A stretch of DNA of 18,332 nt from Solirubrobacteraceae bacterium (GCA_024710825.1 JANJUA010000298.1:1-18332), one strand, 5' to 3'. Numbered from the stretch's first letter, positions 7,077-14,785 are shown. Made by a program: numbers and translations. Notes: generated by a model not told the origin, from the letters alone.

Positions 7077-7934
7077 CTGCTCGACCACCGGCTGCTCTTC
7101 GTCACCGGCAAGGGCGGGGTCGGCAAGTCGACGGTCGCGGCGGCGCTCGGCGCCCTGGGCACGGCCGCCGGCAAGCGGGTCGTGGTCGTGGAGGTCCAGC
7201 AGCGCACGGACGTGGCGCACGTCGTGACCGCCGCGGGCGCCGACCACCTGTCGATCGACCCCCAGGAAGCGATGGAGGAGTACCTGCGCGACCAGCTCCC
7301 CGGCCCGCTCGCCGAGATGCTCGCCTCCAGCCGCGCGTTCGGCTACCTCGCCGCCGCCACTCCCGGCATGCGCGAGCTGCTGACCGCCGGCAAGATCTGG
7401 GAGCTGGCCCAGGACGAGCGCCGCACGCCCGGCGCCGACCCGTACGACCTCGTCGTCGTCGACGCCCCCGCGACCGGCCACGGCGTCGCGGTCCTGGCGG
7501 CGCCGCGGACGTTCGCCGACGCCGCGCACGTCGGGCCGATCGCCCGCCAGGGCGCCACGATCGCCGACATGCTCTCGGATCCGTCCCGCACGGCCGTCGT
7601 CGTCGTCACGGCGCCCGAGGAGATGCCCGTCAACGAGACGCTGGCCCTGACCGAGGCGGTCCGCGAGGAGATCGGCAGCCCCCCGGCGCTCGTCGTCGTC
7701 AACGGCCTGCTCCGCGACCGGCTCCGCGAGGAGGAGGCGGCCCGGCTCGCGGCGGCGCGCGACCATCCCGCCGTACGCGCCGCCCTGGTCGCGCATGCAC
7801 GGGCCCGCGAGCAGCGCGCGCAGCTACGGCGGCTGCGGCGCCACGTCGGCGTGCCGACCGTCACGCTGCCCTTCCACCCGGGCGAGCCCGACCTCCCCGC
7901 GCTGACACGGCGCCTCGCGGAGGCCGTGCGGTGA
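7077..7934 (+). CDS. ArsA/Get3-like ATPase, subunit 1 (Rv3679-like)
   Basis: A 285-aa P-loop ATPase of the ArsA/GET3 family, equivalent by order and features to the first member of the mycobacterial Rv3679/Rv3680 pair. It has the deviant Walker A GKGGVGKST at residues 11-19 with the signature Lys12. The segment IDPQEAMEEYL and the switch DAPATGHG at 129-136 follow. A hydrophobic stretch holding SRAFGYLAAATPGMREL may contribute to client binding. No ATG, GTG or TTG lies near the start of homology; the frame begins family-like with LLDHRLLFVTGKGG. I therefore place the start at CTG 7077, two bases after the bicupin stop. The stop overlaps the next start (GTGA), so the two ATPases are made together and probably form a heteromer. 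The arsenite-site cysteines of true ArsA are absent, which argues against arsenic efflux. Confidence 0.85.
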   Translation: MLDHRLLFVTGKGGVGKSTVAAALGALGTAAGKRVVVVEVQQRTDVAHVVTAAGADHLSIDPQEAMEEYLRDQLPGPLAEMLASSRAFGYLAAATPGMRELLTAGKIWELAQDERRTPGADPYDLVVVDAPATGHGVAVLAAPRTFADAAHVGPIARQGATIADMLSDPSRTAVVVVTAPEEMPVNETLALTEAVREEIGSPPALVVVNGLLRDRLREEEAARLAAARDHPAVRAALVAHARAREQRAQLRRLRRHVGVPTVTLPFHPGEPDLPALTRRLAEAVR

Positions 7935-9049
7935 CCCTCGCGGAGCGGATCGCGGGCAGGCGCGTCCTCATCTGCGCCGGCTCGGGCGGCGTGGGCAAGA
8001 CGACGACGTCGGCGGCGCTCGCGATGGGGCTGGCCGCCCGCGGCGCCCGCGTCGCCGTGGTCACGATCGACCCGGCCAAGCGGCTCGCTGACTCCCTCGG
8101 CCTCGACGCGCTGGACAACGAGCCGCGGCTCGTCGACCCGCAGCGGTTCACCGACCACGGCATCGAGATCGCCGGCGAGCTGTGGGCCATGATGCTCGAC
8201 CCGAAGCACACCTTCGACGACCTCGTCGCGCAGCTCTCCCCCGACGAGCGCTCGCGCGACGACATCCTCGGCAACCGCATCTACCAGCAGCTGTCGAGCG
8301 CCGTCGCGGGCTCGCAGGAGTTCACGGCGATCGCCAAGCTCTACGAGCTCGACCGCTCCGGCCGCTTCGACGTCCTCGTCCTCGACACCCCGCCGTCGCG
8401 CAACGCGCTGGACTTCCTCGACGCGCCCGACCGCCTCACGAGCTTCTTCGAGGGACGCGCGTTGCGCATCTTCCTCGCTCCCACCGGCCTGGCCGCCAGG
8501 GTCATGGGGCGCGGCACCGGCATCGCGTTCGGCGTGCTCGAGCGGGTGACCGGCGTCGACCTCCTGCGCGACCTCTCGGTCTTCTTCCGCGCCCTGGGCG
8601 GGCTCGTCGACGGCTTCCGCGAGCGCGCCGCCAGCGTCAAGGCGCTGCTTGCGGATCCCGCGACCACGTTCCTCGTCGTCACCTCCCCCGAGCGCGAGCC
8701 CGTCGAGGAGGCGATCTTCTTCGCCGGCAAGCTGGCCGAGGCGGGCATGCCGTTCGGCGGGCTGATCGTCAACCGCGTGACGCCGCGAGACGGCCTCGAC
8801 GCCGAGCCGGAGGCGGTCGCCGCCGAGCTGCGCGACGAGCTCGGCGAGGCGCTCGCCGACAAGGTCGCTGCCGCCTACCGCGACGCGCGCCTGCTCGCCG
8901 ACCGGGACGCGGCGAGCGTGGCGAGGCTGCGCTCGGAGACGGGGGACGACGCTCCCGTCCTCGTGCCCCAGCTCGGCGGCGACGTGCACGACGTCGACGG
9001 GCTCATGCGGGTGCACCAGCACCTGTTCGGCAACACGCGCGCGCCGTAG
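7931..9049 (+). CDS. ArsA/Get3-like ATPase, subunit 2 (Rv3680-like)
   Basis: A 372-aa partner of the preceding ATPase, starting at a GTG that overlaps its stop. It has the P-loop GSGGVGKTTT at residues 17-26, TIDPAKRLADSLG after strand 2, and a switch-like DTPPSRNALDFLD. A long central region (roughly residues 140-230) contains hydrophobic helices, including LRIFLAPTGLAARVMG, in the place where Get3 proteins bind tail-anchored clients. The P-loop has Ser in place of the signature Lys present in subunit 1, so the expected heteromer would be asymmetric. The M. tuberculosis homologues have been described as Get3-like and linked to resistance to metabolic stress. Whether this pair inserts membrane proteins is unproven. 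No arsenic-resistance genes lie nearby. Confidence 0.9.
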   Translation: MTLAERIAGRRVLICAGSGGVGKTTTSAALAMGLAARGARVAVVTIDPAKRLADSLGLDALDNEPRLVDPQRFTDHGIEIAGELWAMMLDPKHTFDDLVAQLSPDERSRDDILGNRIYQQLSSAVAGSQEFTAIAKLYELDRSGRFDVLVLDTPPSRNALDFLDAPDRLTSFFEGRALRIFLAPTGLAARVMGRGTGIAFGVLERVTGVDLLRDLSVFFRALGGLVDGFRERAASVKALLADPATTFLVVTSPEREPVEEAIFFAGKLAEAGMPFGGLIVNRVTPRDGLDAEPEAVAAELRDELGEALADKVAAAYRDARLLADRDAASVARLRSETGDDAPVLVPQLGGDVHDVDGLMRVHQHLFGNTRAP

Positions 9050-9052
9050 CGG

Positions 9053-9058
9053 TACGTT
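9053..9058 (+). promoter_or_regulatory. Candidate -10 element inside the ATPase cluster
   Basis: TACGTT matches TANNNT and ends ten bases before the ATG at 9069, just after the stop of the second ATPase. It could give the downstream gene an extra leaderless transcript. No -35 is clear. Confidence 0.25.
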
Positions 9059-9068
9059 GCCATCGGCC

Positions 9069-10778
9069 ATGTCGATCCCCCGCCTCCGACGCTCGCCGGC
9101 CGAGCTCGCCGAGCGCCTCTCCGACGAAGTCGAGCTGTACCACCGCACCTACTCGACGCTGCTGCGCTCCTCCGGCGAGACGCTGCTGCGCGTCCTCGAG
9201 CCCAGCCACCGGGCGATGAGGTCGAGCCTGCACGCCGGGGCGGCCTCCGACGACCTCGACCTCGGCGCGTTCCTCTACGCCACCCACCGGCTTCCGCGCG
9301 ACGTCTGGCGGGCGCGACTGGTCGCCATGGGGCAGGAGGAGGTCGCGTTCGACCGCGCCGGCCTCGGCCGGCTCGACGACTGGGAGACCGTCGAGGCGCC
9401 CGCCCGCCGGCGGCGCTGGCATCGGGACGGCAAGGGAATGCTCGCCGTGCTCATCGCGTCGTCGTCGGACCTCGACGACCTCATCCCCACGCTCGTCGCC
9501 TACCAGATCGAGTGGAACAAGCTGCACCGGCGCGCCGCGGGGCTCGACCTGCCCGGCGAGGTGCGGCCCGGCTGGTGCGCGGAGACGCTCGGCGGCTCAG
9601 ACGACGACTGGGAGCGCCTCGCCGACACCTGGGGCGACCTGCGCGCCTTCCTCGACGAGATCGCCGGCCGCGAGCTGGATCTGCGCATCCGGATGCTCGG
9701 AGGCAGCGAGGTCGGCTACGGCCGCATCACGCGGCGCTGGTGGGAGCCCATCCTCGAATGCCTGCGAGAGCGGGGGATCGCCGAGCGGCCGCTGTACATC
9801 GTCTCCTCCAACACGCATTCGCTCGCGAACCTCGTGACCGGCACGGCGCGGGTGCACGAGGACGCGATCGTCGCCTGGCTGCGCGAGCACGGGCCGCGCG
9901 ACCTGCGCGACGAGCACGACAAGCTGCTCGACGGCACCACGCGCGGCTCCTACGACAACTTCCTGTACTTCTGCGCGCGCCTGTTCTACGAGGCCCACCC
10001 CGAGACGGGCCCGGTGTGGGACGAGCGGCGCGAGCGCGAGCGGTCGCTGGGCGTCACGCACATCCCCAGCTCGACGGCGGTGCGCGTGTCGGCGCAGGTG
10101 ATCGACCCGCGCCTGCTGGACCCGGCGGCGCTCGACCCGCGGCTGGCGGACGTCGACGGCGGGCGGCTGGCCGACGCCGACGCGGTGATCGTCAACATCG
10201 ACTACCCGCTCGGAGTCGGCGCCTCCAACATCCTGCGCGAGATCGGCGAGTCCACCGACACGCTGGCCGGCGTCTACGTGCTCGGCAAGGCGGCGACGCT
10301 CAACGCCGAGGTCGGCGACGTGATGATCTCCAACGTCGTCCACGACGAGCACTCCGGCTCGACGTACTGGCTCGACAACGCGTTCTCCGTCGAGGACATC
10401 GCGCCCTTCCTCGTCTACGGCTCGGGCCTCGACAACCAGCGCGCGGTGACGGTGAAGTCGACGTTCCTGCAGAACCGACAGTACCTCGACTTCTACTACC
10501 GCGAGGCGTTCACGGTCGTCGAGATGGAGGCCGGCCCGTTCTGCGACGCGGTCTACGAGATCGCCGCCCTCGACCGGTACCCGATGGGCGAGGCGGTGAA
10601 CTTCGCGAAGCTGCCGATCGACTTCGGCGTCATCCACTACGCCTCGGACACCCCGTACACGCAGGCGCGCACCCTGGGCGCCCGCGGCCTGTCCTACTTC
10701 GGGATGGACTCGACGTACGCCTCCTCGCTGGCGATCCTGCGGCGGATCCTCGCGCTCGAGGGGGTGCTGCGCTCCTAG
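9069..10778 (+). CDS. Uncharacterised 569-aa protein with nucleoside-phosphorylase-like C-terminal half
   Basis: I do not recognise a characterised function. The N-terminal 340 residues are mostly helical and charged, with a conserved-looking segment PLYIVSSNTHSLANLVTG (241-258) and FLYFCARLFYEAHPETG. The C-terminal 200 residues carry hallmarks of the PNP/UDP phosphorylase fold in the right order: a strand and glycine turn (AVIVNIDYPLG), LNAEVGDVMISNVVHD (411-425), then VEMEAGPF (484-491), the family's EMEA ribose-binding motif. YASD follows at 524-527, where phosphorylases have the base-contacting SD. This suggests binding or cleavage of a nucleoside-like ligand, as inference. It may belong to one of the DUF families of conserved actinobacterial proteins. 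The ATG at 9069 is 19 bp after the ATPase stop; a TTG at 9057 in the same frame is less likely. It probably shares the transcript of the bicupin and ATPases. Confidence 0.8.
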   Translation: MSIPRLRRSPAELAERLSDEVELYHRTYSTLLRSSGETLLRVLEPSHRAMRSSLHAGAASDDLDLGAFLYATHRLPRDVWRARLVAMGQEEVAFDRAGLGRLDDWETVEAPARRRRWHRDGKGMLAVLIASSSDLDDLIPTLVAYQIEWNKLHRRAAGLDLPGEVRPGWCAETLGGSDDDWERLADTWGDLRAFLDEIAGRELDLRIRMLGGSEVGYGRITRRWWEPILECLRERGIAERPLYIVSSNTHSLANLVTGTARVHEDAIVAWLREHGPRDLRDEHDKLLDGTTRGSYDNFLYFCARLFYEAHPETGPVWDERRERERSLGVTHIPSSTAVRVSAQVIDPRLLDPAALDPRLADVDGGRLADADAVIVNIDYPLGVGASNILREIGESTDTLAGVYVLGKAATLNAEVGDVMISNVVHDEHSGSTYWLDNAFSVEDIAPFLVYGSGLDNQRAVTVKSTFLQNRQYLDFYYREAFTVVEMEAGPFCDAVYEIAALDRYPMGEAVNFAKLPIDFGVIHYASDTPYTQARTLGARGLSYFGMDSTYASSLAILRRILALEGVLRS

Positions 10779-10808
10779 AGCGCCCGCGGTCCGATTCGCG
10801 GCCGGCGG
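10779..10808. other. Convergent intergenic gap
   Basis: Thirty bases separate two converging stops. CCGCG at 10784-10788 and CGCGG at 10797-10801 could pair around an eight-base loop, a weak bidirectional terminator candidate without T-runs. Confidence 0.2.
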
Positions 10809-12158
10809 CTAGCGGTAGGCCGCGACGTGCTCGCGCACCGCGGCGACCTTGCCGTGCGCGAGGAGCTCGGCGGCGCCGTCGCGCTCGCAGGTCATCGCGG
10901 CGGCGTCCGCGAAGCCCGCGATCTCGCTGCGGGCGGTGCGGACCTGCTGGCCGATCGCGGCGAGCAGCTCGTCGTAGGTGGCGCTGTCGGCGACCCGCGC
11001 CGCCTCCACGCGTCCGTTGAACTCGAGCACGCGCAGGGCGTCGAGCCCCCGCATGAGGATCGCGGCGCTGCCGATCACGCCGCGCAGGCGGCCGTCGAGG
11101 CCGGCGAGCGACTCCAGCAGGCGATCGGTGCCGTCCCCGAGGCGCTCGGCGAGCGGCACGAGCGCGGCGGCGGCGGCGTCGTCGGCTTCGCCGGCCATCA
11201 GCTCACGCACGAACCGCATGAGCATCTCGGCCTGAAGCTGCGCGATCGCGATGCGAAACCCCATGTCGGCGAGCAGGTCGACCGCGGCCACGAGATCGTC
11301 GTGCAGCGCCGCGATGACCGGCTCGGTCGTGTCCGAGCGGCTGCGCATCACCCACGCGACGGCGCCGATCCCGACGCCCTCGTCGCCCATGCGGGCGGAG
11401 GTGATCATGGCGTTCAGCGAGAAGAGCCTGATGCTCGCCGACAGCTCGACGACGAAGCGCGACTTGCCGTCCAGCGTCGCGCTGAGCGCCTCATAGCGCT
11501 CGATGTTCGCGACGACGCCGTCGAGGAAGTCGTGGGCGGCGCAGCAGCGCTCCAGGATCGCCGTGAGCGTGGGGTCCGCGCCCGGCGGCGGCGTCCCGAG
11601 GCGCGCGCGGGCGCTGCCGCCCAGCAGGCCCTCGCGGGCGGTCACCTCCGCCGGCAGCGCGGCGTGCATGAACTCGCCGTAGTCGTCGAAGCCGGCCTCG
11701 TGCAGGAGCTCGGTCATCAGCTCGATCCCGGCCTGGATCGAGGGCTTGCGGCGGCGCACGTCGCCGCCCTCCACCGCCAGCTCGCGCTCGCGCACCCGGG
11801 CGTAGATCTCTCGCGCCGCGGCGAAGTGCTCGCCGGTGGGCTTCAGGCGCACGGAGAGAAACCCGCCCGGGACGGGCGCCGCCGTCGCCATGACCCAGTA
11901 GTGCTCGCCATCGGACGTGAGGTTCTGCACGTACGCGGCGACGGGCCGCCCGGCGGCGAGGGCGTCCCACAGGAGGCGGAACACGGCGCGCGGCATCTCG
12001 GGGTGGCGCACGACGTTGTGCGCCCGCCCGACCAGCTCTTCCATCGCATACCCGCTGACACGCTGGAAGACCGGGTTGCAGGCGGTGATGACCCCCTTGT
12101 CGTCGGTCGTCGAGAAGAAGAGATCCTCGGCGGGGAAGGTTCGCTCAAGCGATGCCAT
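10809..12158 (-). CDS. Aer-like PAS protein with degenerate chemoreceptor-tip motifs
   Basis: A 449-aa soluble protein with no membrane segment. Residues 10-105 form a PAS domain very close to that of the energy-taxis receptor Aer: FFSTTDDKGVITACNP, VSGYAMEEL, the FAD-pocket motif NVVRHPEMP (Arg51, His52) and DGEHYWVMATAAPV. Flavin binding is therefore likely, although Asp of the Aer RHPD motif is Glu and the later conserved Trp is Val. A helical region with no recognised domain follows. Residues 243-272 (IRLFSLNAMITSARMGDEG) and 374-412 (LRVLEFNGRVEAARVAD) both resemble the receptor tip LLALNAAIEAARAGE but are strongly altered, so coupling to CheA/CheW is doubtful. A cytosolic redox or oxygen sensor is the best guess. 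No chemotaxis genes are nearby. It begins 39 bp after the FadE23-like stop on the same strand, so it may share that transcript. Confidence 0.82.
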   Translation of the reverse strand: MASLERTFPAEDLFFSTTDDKGVITACNPVFQRVSGYAMEELVGRAHNVVRHPEMPRAVFRLLWDALAAGRPVAAYVQNLTSDGEHYWVMATAAPVPGGFLSVRLKPTGEHFAAAREIYARVRERELAVEGGDVRRRKPSIQAGIELMTELLHEAGFDDYGEFMHAALPAEVTAREGLLGGSARARLGTPPPGADPTLTAILERCCAAHDFLDGVVANIERYEALSATLDGKSRFVVELSASIRLFSLNAMITSARMGDEGVGIGAVAWVMRSRSDTTEPVIAALHDDLVAAVDLLADMGFRIAIAQLQAEMLMRFVRELMAGEADDAAAAALVPLAERLGDGTDRLLESLAGLDGRLRGVIGSAAILMRGLDALRVLEFNGRVEAARVADSATYDELLAAIGQQVRTARSEIAGFADAAAMTCERDGAAELLAHGKVAAVREHVAAYR

Positions 12159-12197
12159 GCCCCGTTCTGTCGGTACAGGGCTGTTTTCCTTGAGCCG

Positions 12198-13415
12198 TCA
12201 GCGCAGCTCGGCCGAAGTCTTGCCCAGAAGCTGGCGCGCGACGATGAGGAGCTGGATCTGCTGCGTGCCCTCGAAGAGGTCGAGGATCTTCGCGTCGCGC
12301 GCCCACTTCTCCAGCAGCTCGCTCTCCCCCAGCCCCAGCGAGCCGCACAGCTCGACGCAGCCGAGCGCGACGTCCACGCCCGTCCGCCCGGCCTTCGCCT
12401 TCGCCATCGACGCCTGCAGCGAGTTCGGCTTGGCGTTGTCGGCCATCCACGCCGCCTGCAGCGTCAGCAGCCGCGCGGCCTCGTAGTCGGCCTCCATCGC
12501 CAGGAAGCGGTCGACGGCCGCGCTGCCCGCCGTGCCCGGCCGCGCGTAGTCGATCTCCACGCCGGCCTCCGCGAGCCGCGCCCGCGTCTCCTCCAGGCAC
12601 GCCCGCGTGACGCCGACCGCCATCGCCGCCACCAGCGGGCGGGTGTTGTCGAACGTCTGCATCACGCCGCCGAAGCCCTGCTTCGTGTCGACCTCGGGGC
12701 TGCCGAGCAGGTTCTCCTTCGGCACGCGGCAGTCCTCGAGCCGGAACGCGGCGGTGTCCGACGCCCGGATGCCGAGCTTGTGTTCGAGCCGGTCGAGCTT
12801 CAGCCCCGGGTTGGAGCGCTCGACGACGAACGACTTGATCGCGGCGCGGCCGGCGGAGCGATCGAGCGTCGCCCAGACGACCACGAGCTCCGCGCGCTCG
12901 CCCGAGGTCACGTAGATCTTCTCGCCGTTGAGGACGTACTCGTCGCCGTCGAGCACGGCGGTGGTGCGGATCGCCGCCGAGTCCGAGCCGGCCTCGGGCT
13001 CGGTGATCGCCATCGCCGCCCACTTGCCGGCGAAGCGCTCGAGCTGCTCGTCGTCGGCCACCGAGGCGATCGCGGAGTTGCCCAGGCCCTGGCGCGGCAT
13101 CGTCAGCAGCAGCCCGACGTCGCCCCAGCACAGCTCGATCACGCTGAGGACCGTCGACAGGTTGGAGCCGTTGCGGTTGCCGCCGCTCCCGTCGCCGTCC
13201 GCCTTGCGGCGCACCCCGGCGGCACCGGCGCCGCCGGCCCCGTCGCCGCCCGCGCTCATCCCGTCGATGAGGGCGGCGAGCATGTCGAGCTCCTTCGGGT
13301 ACTCGTGCTCGGCGAGGTCGTACTTGCGGGATATCGGCCGGAACACCTCGGTGGCGACCTGGTTCGCCTGCGCGACGAGCGGCGCGAACCGGCGCGGGGT
13401 CTCGAGATCGATCAT
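12198..13415 (-). CDS. Acyl-CoA dehydrogenase, FadE23-like
   Basis: A 405-aa FAD enzyme expected to oxidise acyl-CoA to the 2-enoyl-CoA. The opening MIDLETPRRF and NQVATEVFRPISRKYD resemble mycobacterial FadE23. It has the FAD/substrate segment ITEPEAGSDSAAI, the strand YVLNGEKIYVTSG, and DLFEGTQQIQ near the C-terminus, with Glu382 as the presumed catalytic base. Residues 54-83 are a Gly/Ala-rich insert (SAGGDGAGGAGAAG and following) within the N-terminal helical domain, probably a flexible loop. Its ATG overlaps the stop of the FadE24-like gene by one base (TGATG), so the two are co-translated. Adjacent FadE genes in mycobacteria often encode heterotetrameric enzymes, which I infer here too. 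The substrate, whether fatty or steroid side-chain acyl-CoA, cannot be set from sequence alone. Confidence 0.92.
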   Translation of the reverse strand: MIDLETPRRFAPLVAQANQVATEVFRPISRKYDLAEHEYPKELDMLAALIDGMSAGGDGAGGAGAAGVRRKADGDGSGGNRNGSNLSTVLSVIELCWGDVGLLLTMPRQGLGNSAIASVADDEQLERFAGKWAAMAITEPEAGSDSAAIRTTAVLDGDEYVLNGEKIYVTSGERAELVVVWATLDRSAGRAAIKSFVVERSNPGLKLDRLEHKLGIRASDTAAFRLEDCRVPKENLLGSPEVDTKQGFGGVMQTFDNTRPLVAAMAVGVTRACLEETRARLAEAGVEIDYARPGTAGSAAVDRFLAMEADYEAARLLTLQAAWMADNAKPNSLQASMAKAKAGRTGVDVALGCVELCGSLGLGESELLEKWARDAKILDLFEGTQQIQLLIVARQLLGKTSAELR

Positions 13416-14734
13416 CAGACGAGCAGCGCTCCTTCCATGACGCCCACGGAGCGCAGATCGCGATACCAGCGCTCGACGGGGTGCTCCTTGACGTAGCCGT
13501 GGCCGCCGAGCAGCTGCACGCCGTCGGAGCCGATCCGGGCGGCCTTGTCCGCGCACAGGCGGCGGGCCAGAGCGGCCTCCCGGGCGAACGACCGGCCCTG
13601 GTCGGCGCGGCTCGCGGCCCGGAGGGTGGCCAGCGACATGCCTTCGAGCTCGATCGCGACGTCGGCGACGGCGAACGCGACGGCCTGGCGGTGGGAGATC
13701 GGCTCGCCGAACGCCGTGCGCTCGTTGACGTAGGGGATCACGTAGTCGAGCACGGCCCGCGCGGCGCCGACCGCGAGCGCGCACCAGGCGATCCGCGCGC
13801 GCTGCACGCACGCCTCGTAGACGTCGGGGGCGGCTTCGCCGAGCACGGCGCCGGCGGGCAGCCGCACCTCCTCGAGCAAGAGCCGCCCCGTGGCCGCCGC
13901 CCGGATGCCCATCGCGGGCTCGGCCTCGACCGACAGCCCGGCCGTCTTGGACTCGACGACGAACAGCGCCGGCGCGCCGCCCCCGGTGGAGGCCGCGACG
14001 ACGAAGACCTCGGCCTCGGCGACGCGCGGCACGAGCGACTTGACGCCAGAGAGGACCCAGTCGTCGCCGTCGCGGCGCGCGGTGGTCCGCAGCGCGAAGG
14101 GGTCGAAGAGCGGGCGCGGCTCGAGCACGGTGAGCGCCGCGGCGGGCGGCTCGTCGCCGGTGAAGGCCGGCAGGTAGGTCGCCTGCTGGTCGGCGTCGCC
14201 CCACAGCCCCAGCGCGGTGGCGACCGACCCCGGCGCCAGCGCGGCGGCGGCGATCCCCACGTCGCCGTGGGCGAGGGCCTCCGCGACGAGCACGCCGGTG
14301 ACCGCGGAGCGCTCGGCCATGACGCCGCCGAGCGCCTCGGGCACGCCGAGCACACCGATGCCGAGCTCGTTGGACTGGGCGAGCAGCTCGGGCGGGGCGG
14401 CGCAGGCGGCGTCCGCGCCGGACGCGGCGGGACGGACCTGCTCGGCCGCGAACGCGCCCACGGCCTCCTGGAGCATCTGCTGCTCGTCGTCGGGCTCGAG
14501 GTCGAACAGCCCCGTTCCGGCCTCGGACGGGCGCTGGCGGGCGGGCCCCGTGAGCCGGCCGGCGGCCTTGAACGTGCGCCCGGCGGCGGCCGCCGTGCGG
14601 AAGCCGTCGCGGCTGGCCCGGAACAGGGCCTTCTCGACGCGACGGCGCAGGCCCACGCGGTCGAGTGCTTCGGAGCCGGCCATGCGTGTGATCGCCCGCA
14701 GGCCCAGGCCCATGCTCCTCTCGGCAGTGCTCAT
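13415..14734 (-). CDS. Acyl-CoA dehydrogenase, FadE24-like
   Basis: A 439-aa acyl-CoA dehydrogenase with a long basic N-terminal lead (about 85 residues, rich in Arg and Ala) before the domain begins at FDLEPDDEQQMLQEAVGAF. Conserved pieces follow: ELGIGVLGVPEALGG, the strand DWVLSGVKSLVPRV, NERTAFGEPISHRQAVAFAVAD, and QLLGGHGYVKEHPVERWYRD. The protein stops at VMEGALLV, right after the position of the catalytic Glu (Glu434), so the usual last helix is missing. That fits a subunit completed by its partner encoded just downstream. I take ATG 14734 rather than 14743 because TACCAT at 14747-14742 then sits seven bases upstream, matching other starts here. The promoter is covered by a TetR-type palindrome, implying repression relieved by an acyl-CoA or similar ligand. 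Confidence 0.9.
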   Translation of the reverse strand: MSTAERSMGLGLRAITRMAGSEALDRVGLRRRVEKALFRASRDGFRTAAAAGRTFKAAGRLTGPARQRPSEAGTGLFDLEPDDEQQMLQEAVGAFAAEQVRPAASGADAACAAPPELLAQSNELGIGVLGVPEALGGVMAERSAVTGVLVAEALAHGDVGIAAAALAPGSVATALGLWGDADQQATYLPAFTGDEPPAAALTVLEPRPLFDPFALRTTARRDGDDWVLSGVKSLVPRVAEAEVFVVAASTGGGAPALFVVESKTAGLSVEAEPAMGIRAAATGRLLLEEVRLPAGAVLGEAAPDVYEACVQRARIAWCALAVGAARAVLDYVIPYVNERTAFGEPISHRQAVAFAVADVAIELEGMSLATLRAASRADQGRSFAREAALARRLCADKAARIGSDGVQLLGGHGYVKEHPVERWYRDLRSVGVMEGALLV

Positions 14735-14741
14735 GCCCGGC

Positions 14742-14747
14742 ATGGTA
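14742..14747 (-). promoter_or_regulatory. Candidate -10 element of the acyl-CoA dehydrogenase operon
   Basis: TACCAT lies seven bases before ATG 14734. A CTGACC (14771-14766) stands 18 bases further upstream as a 4/6 match to a -35. The transcript would be leaderless or nearly so. Confidence 0.45.
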
Positions 14748-14752
14748 GCCGG

Positions 14753-14774
14753 TAACTGAACGAATGGTCAGTTA
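14753..14774. promoter_or_regulatory. Palindromic operator, TetR-family type
   Basis: Perfect 7-bp arms TAACTGA and TCAGTTA flank an 8-bp centre, 22 bp in total, and the outer half-sites match at 8 of 11 positions. It spans the predicted -35 and spacer of the FadE24/FadE23-like operon, where a bound repressor would block RNA polymerase. Such palindromes are typical of TetR regulators of lipid catabolism. No TetR gene is in the window. Confidence 0.55.
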
Positions 14775-14785
14775 GGTGAGCAGCG

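Noticed and set aside
7077..9049. Arsenic-resistance ATPases
   Set aside because: No ArsB, ArsR, ArsC or ArsD is nearby, the first ATPase has no cysteines in its metal-site region, and the pair fits the Rv3679/Rv3680 arrangement better.
10827..13496. 889-codon plus-strand open frame opposite the PAS and FadE genes
   Set aside because: It mirrors two well-supported minus-strand genes and its product is His/Arg/Asp-rich without motifs.
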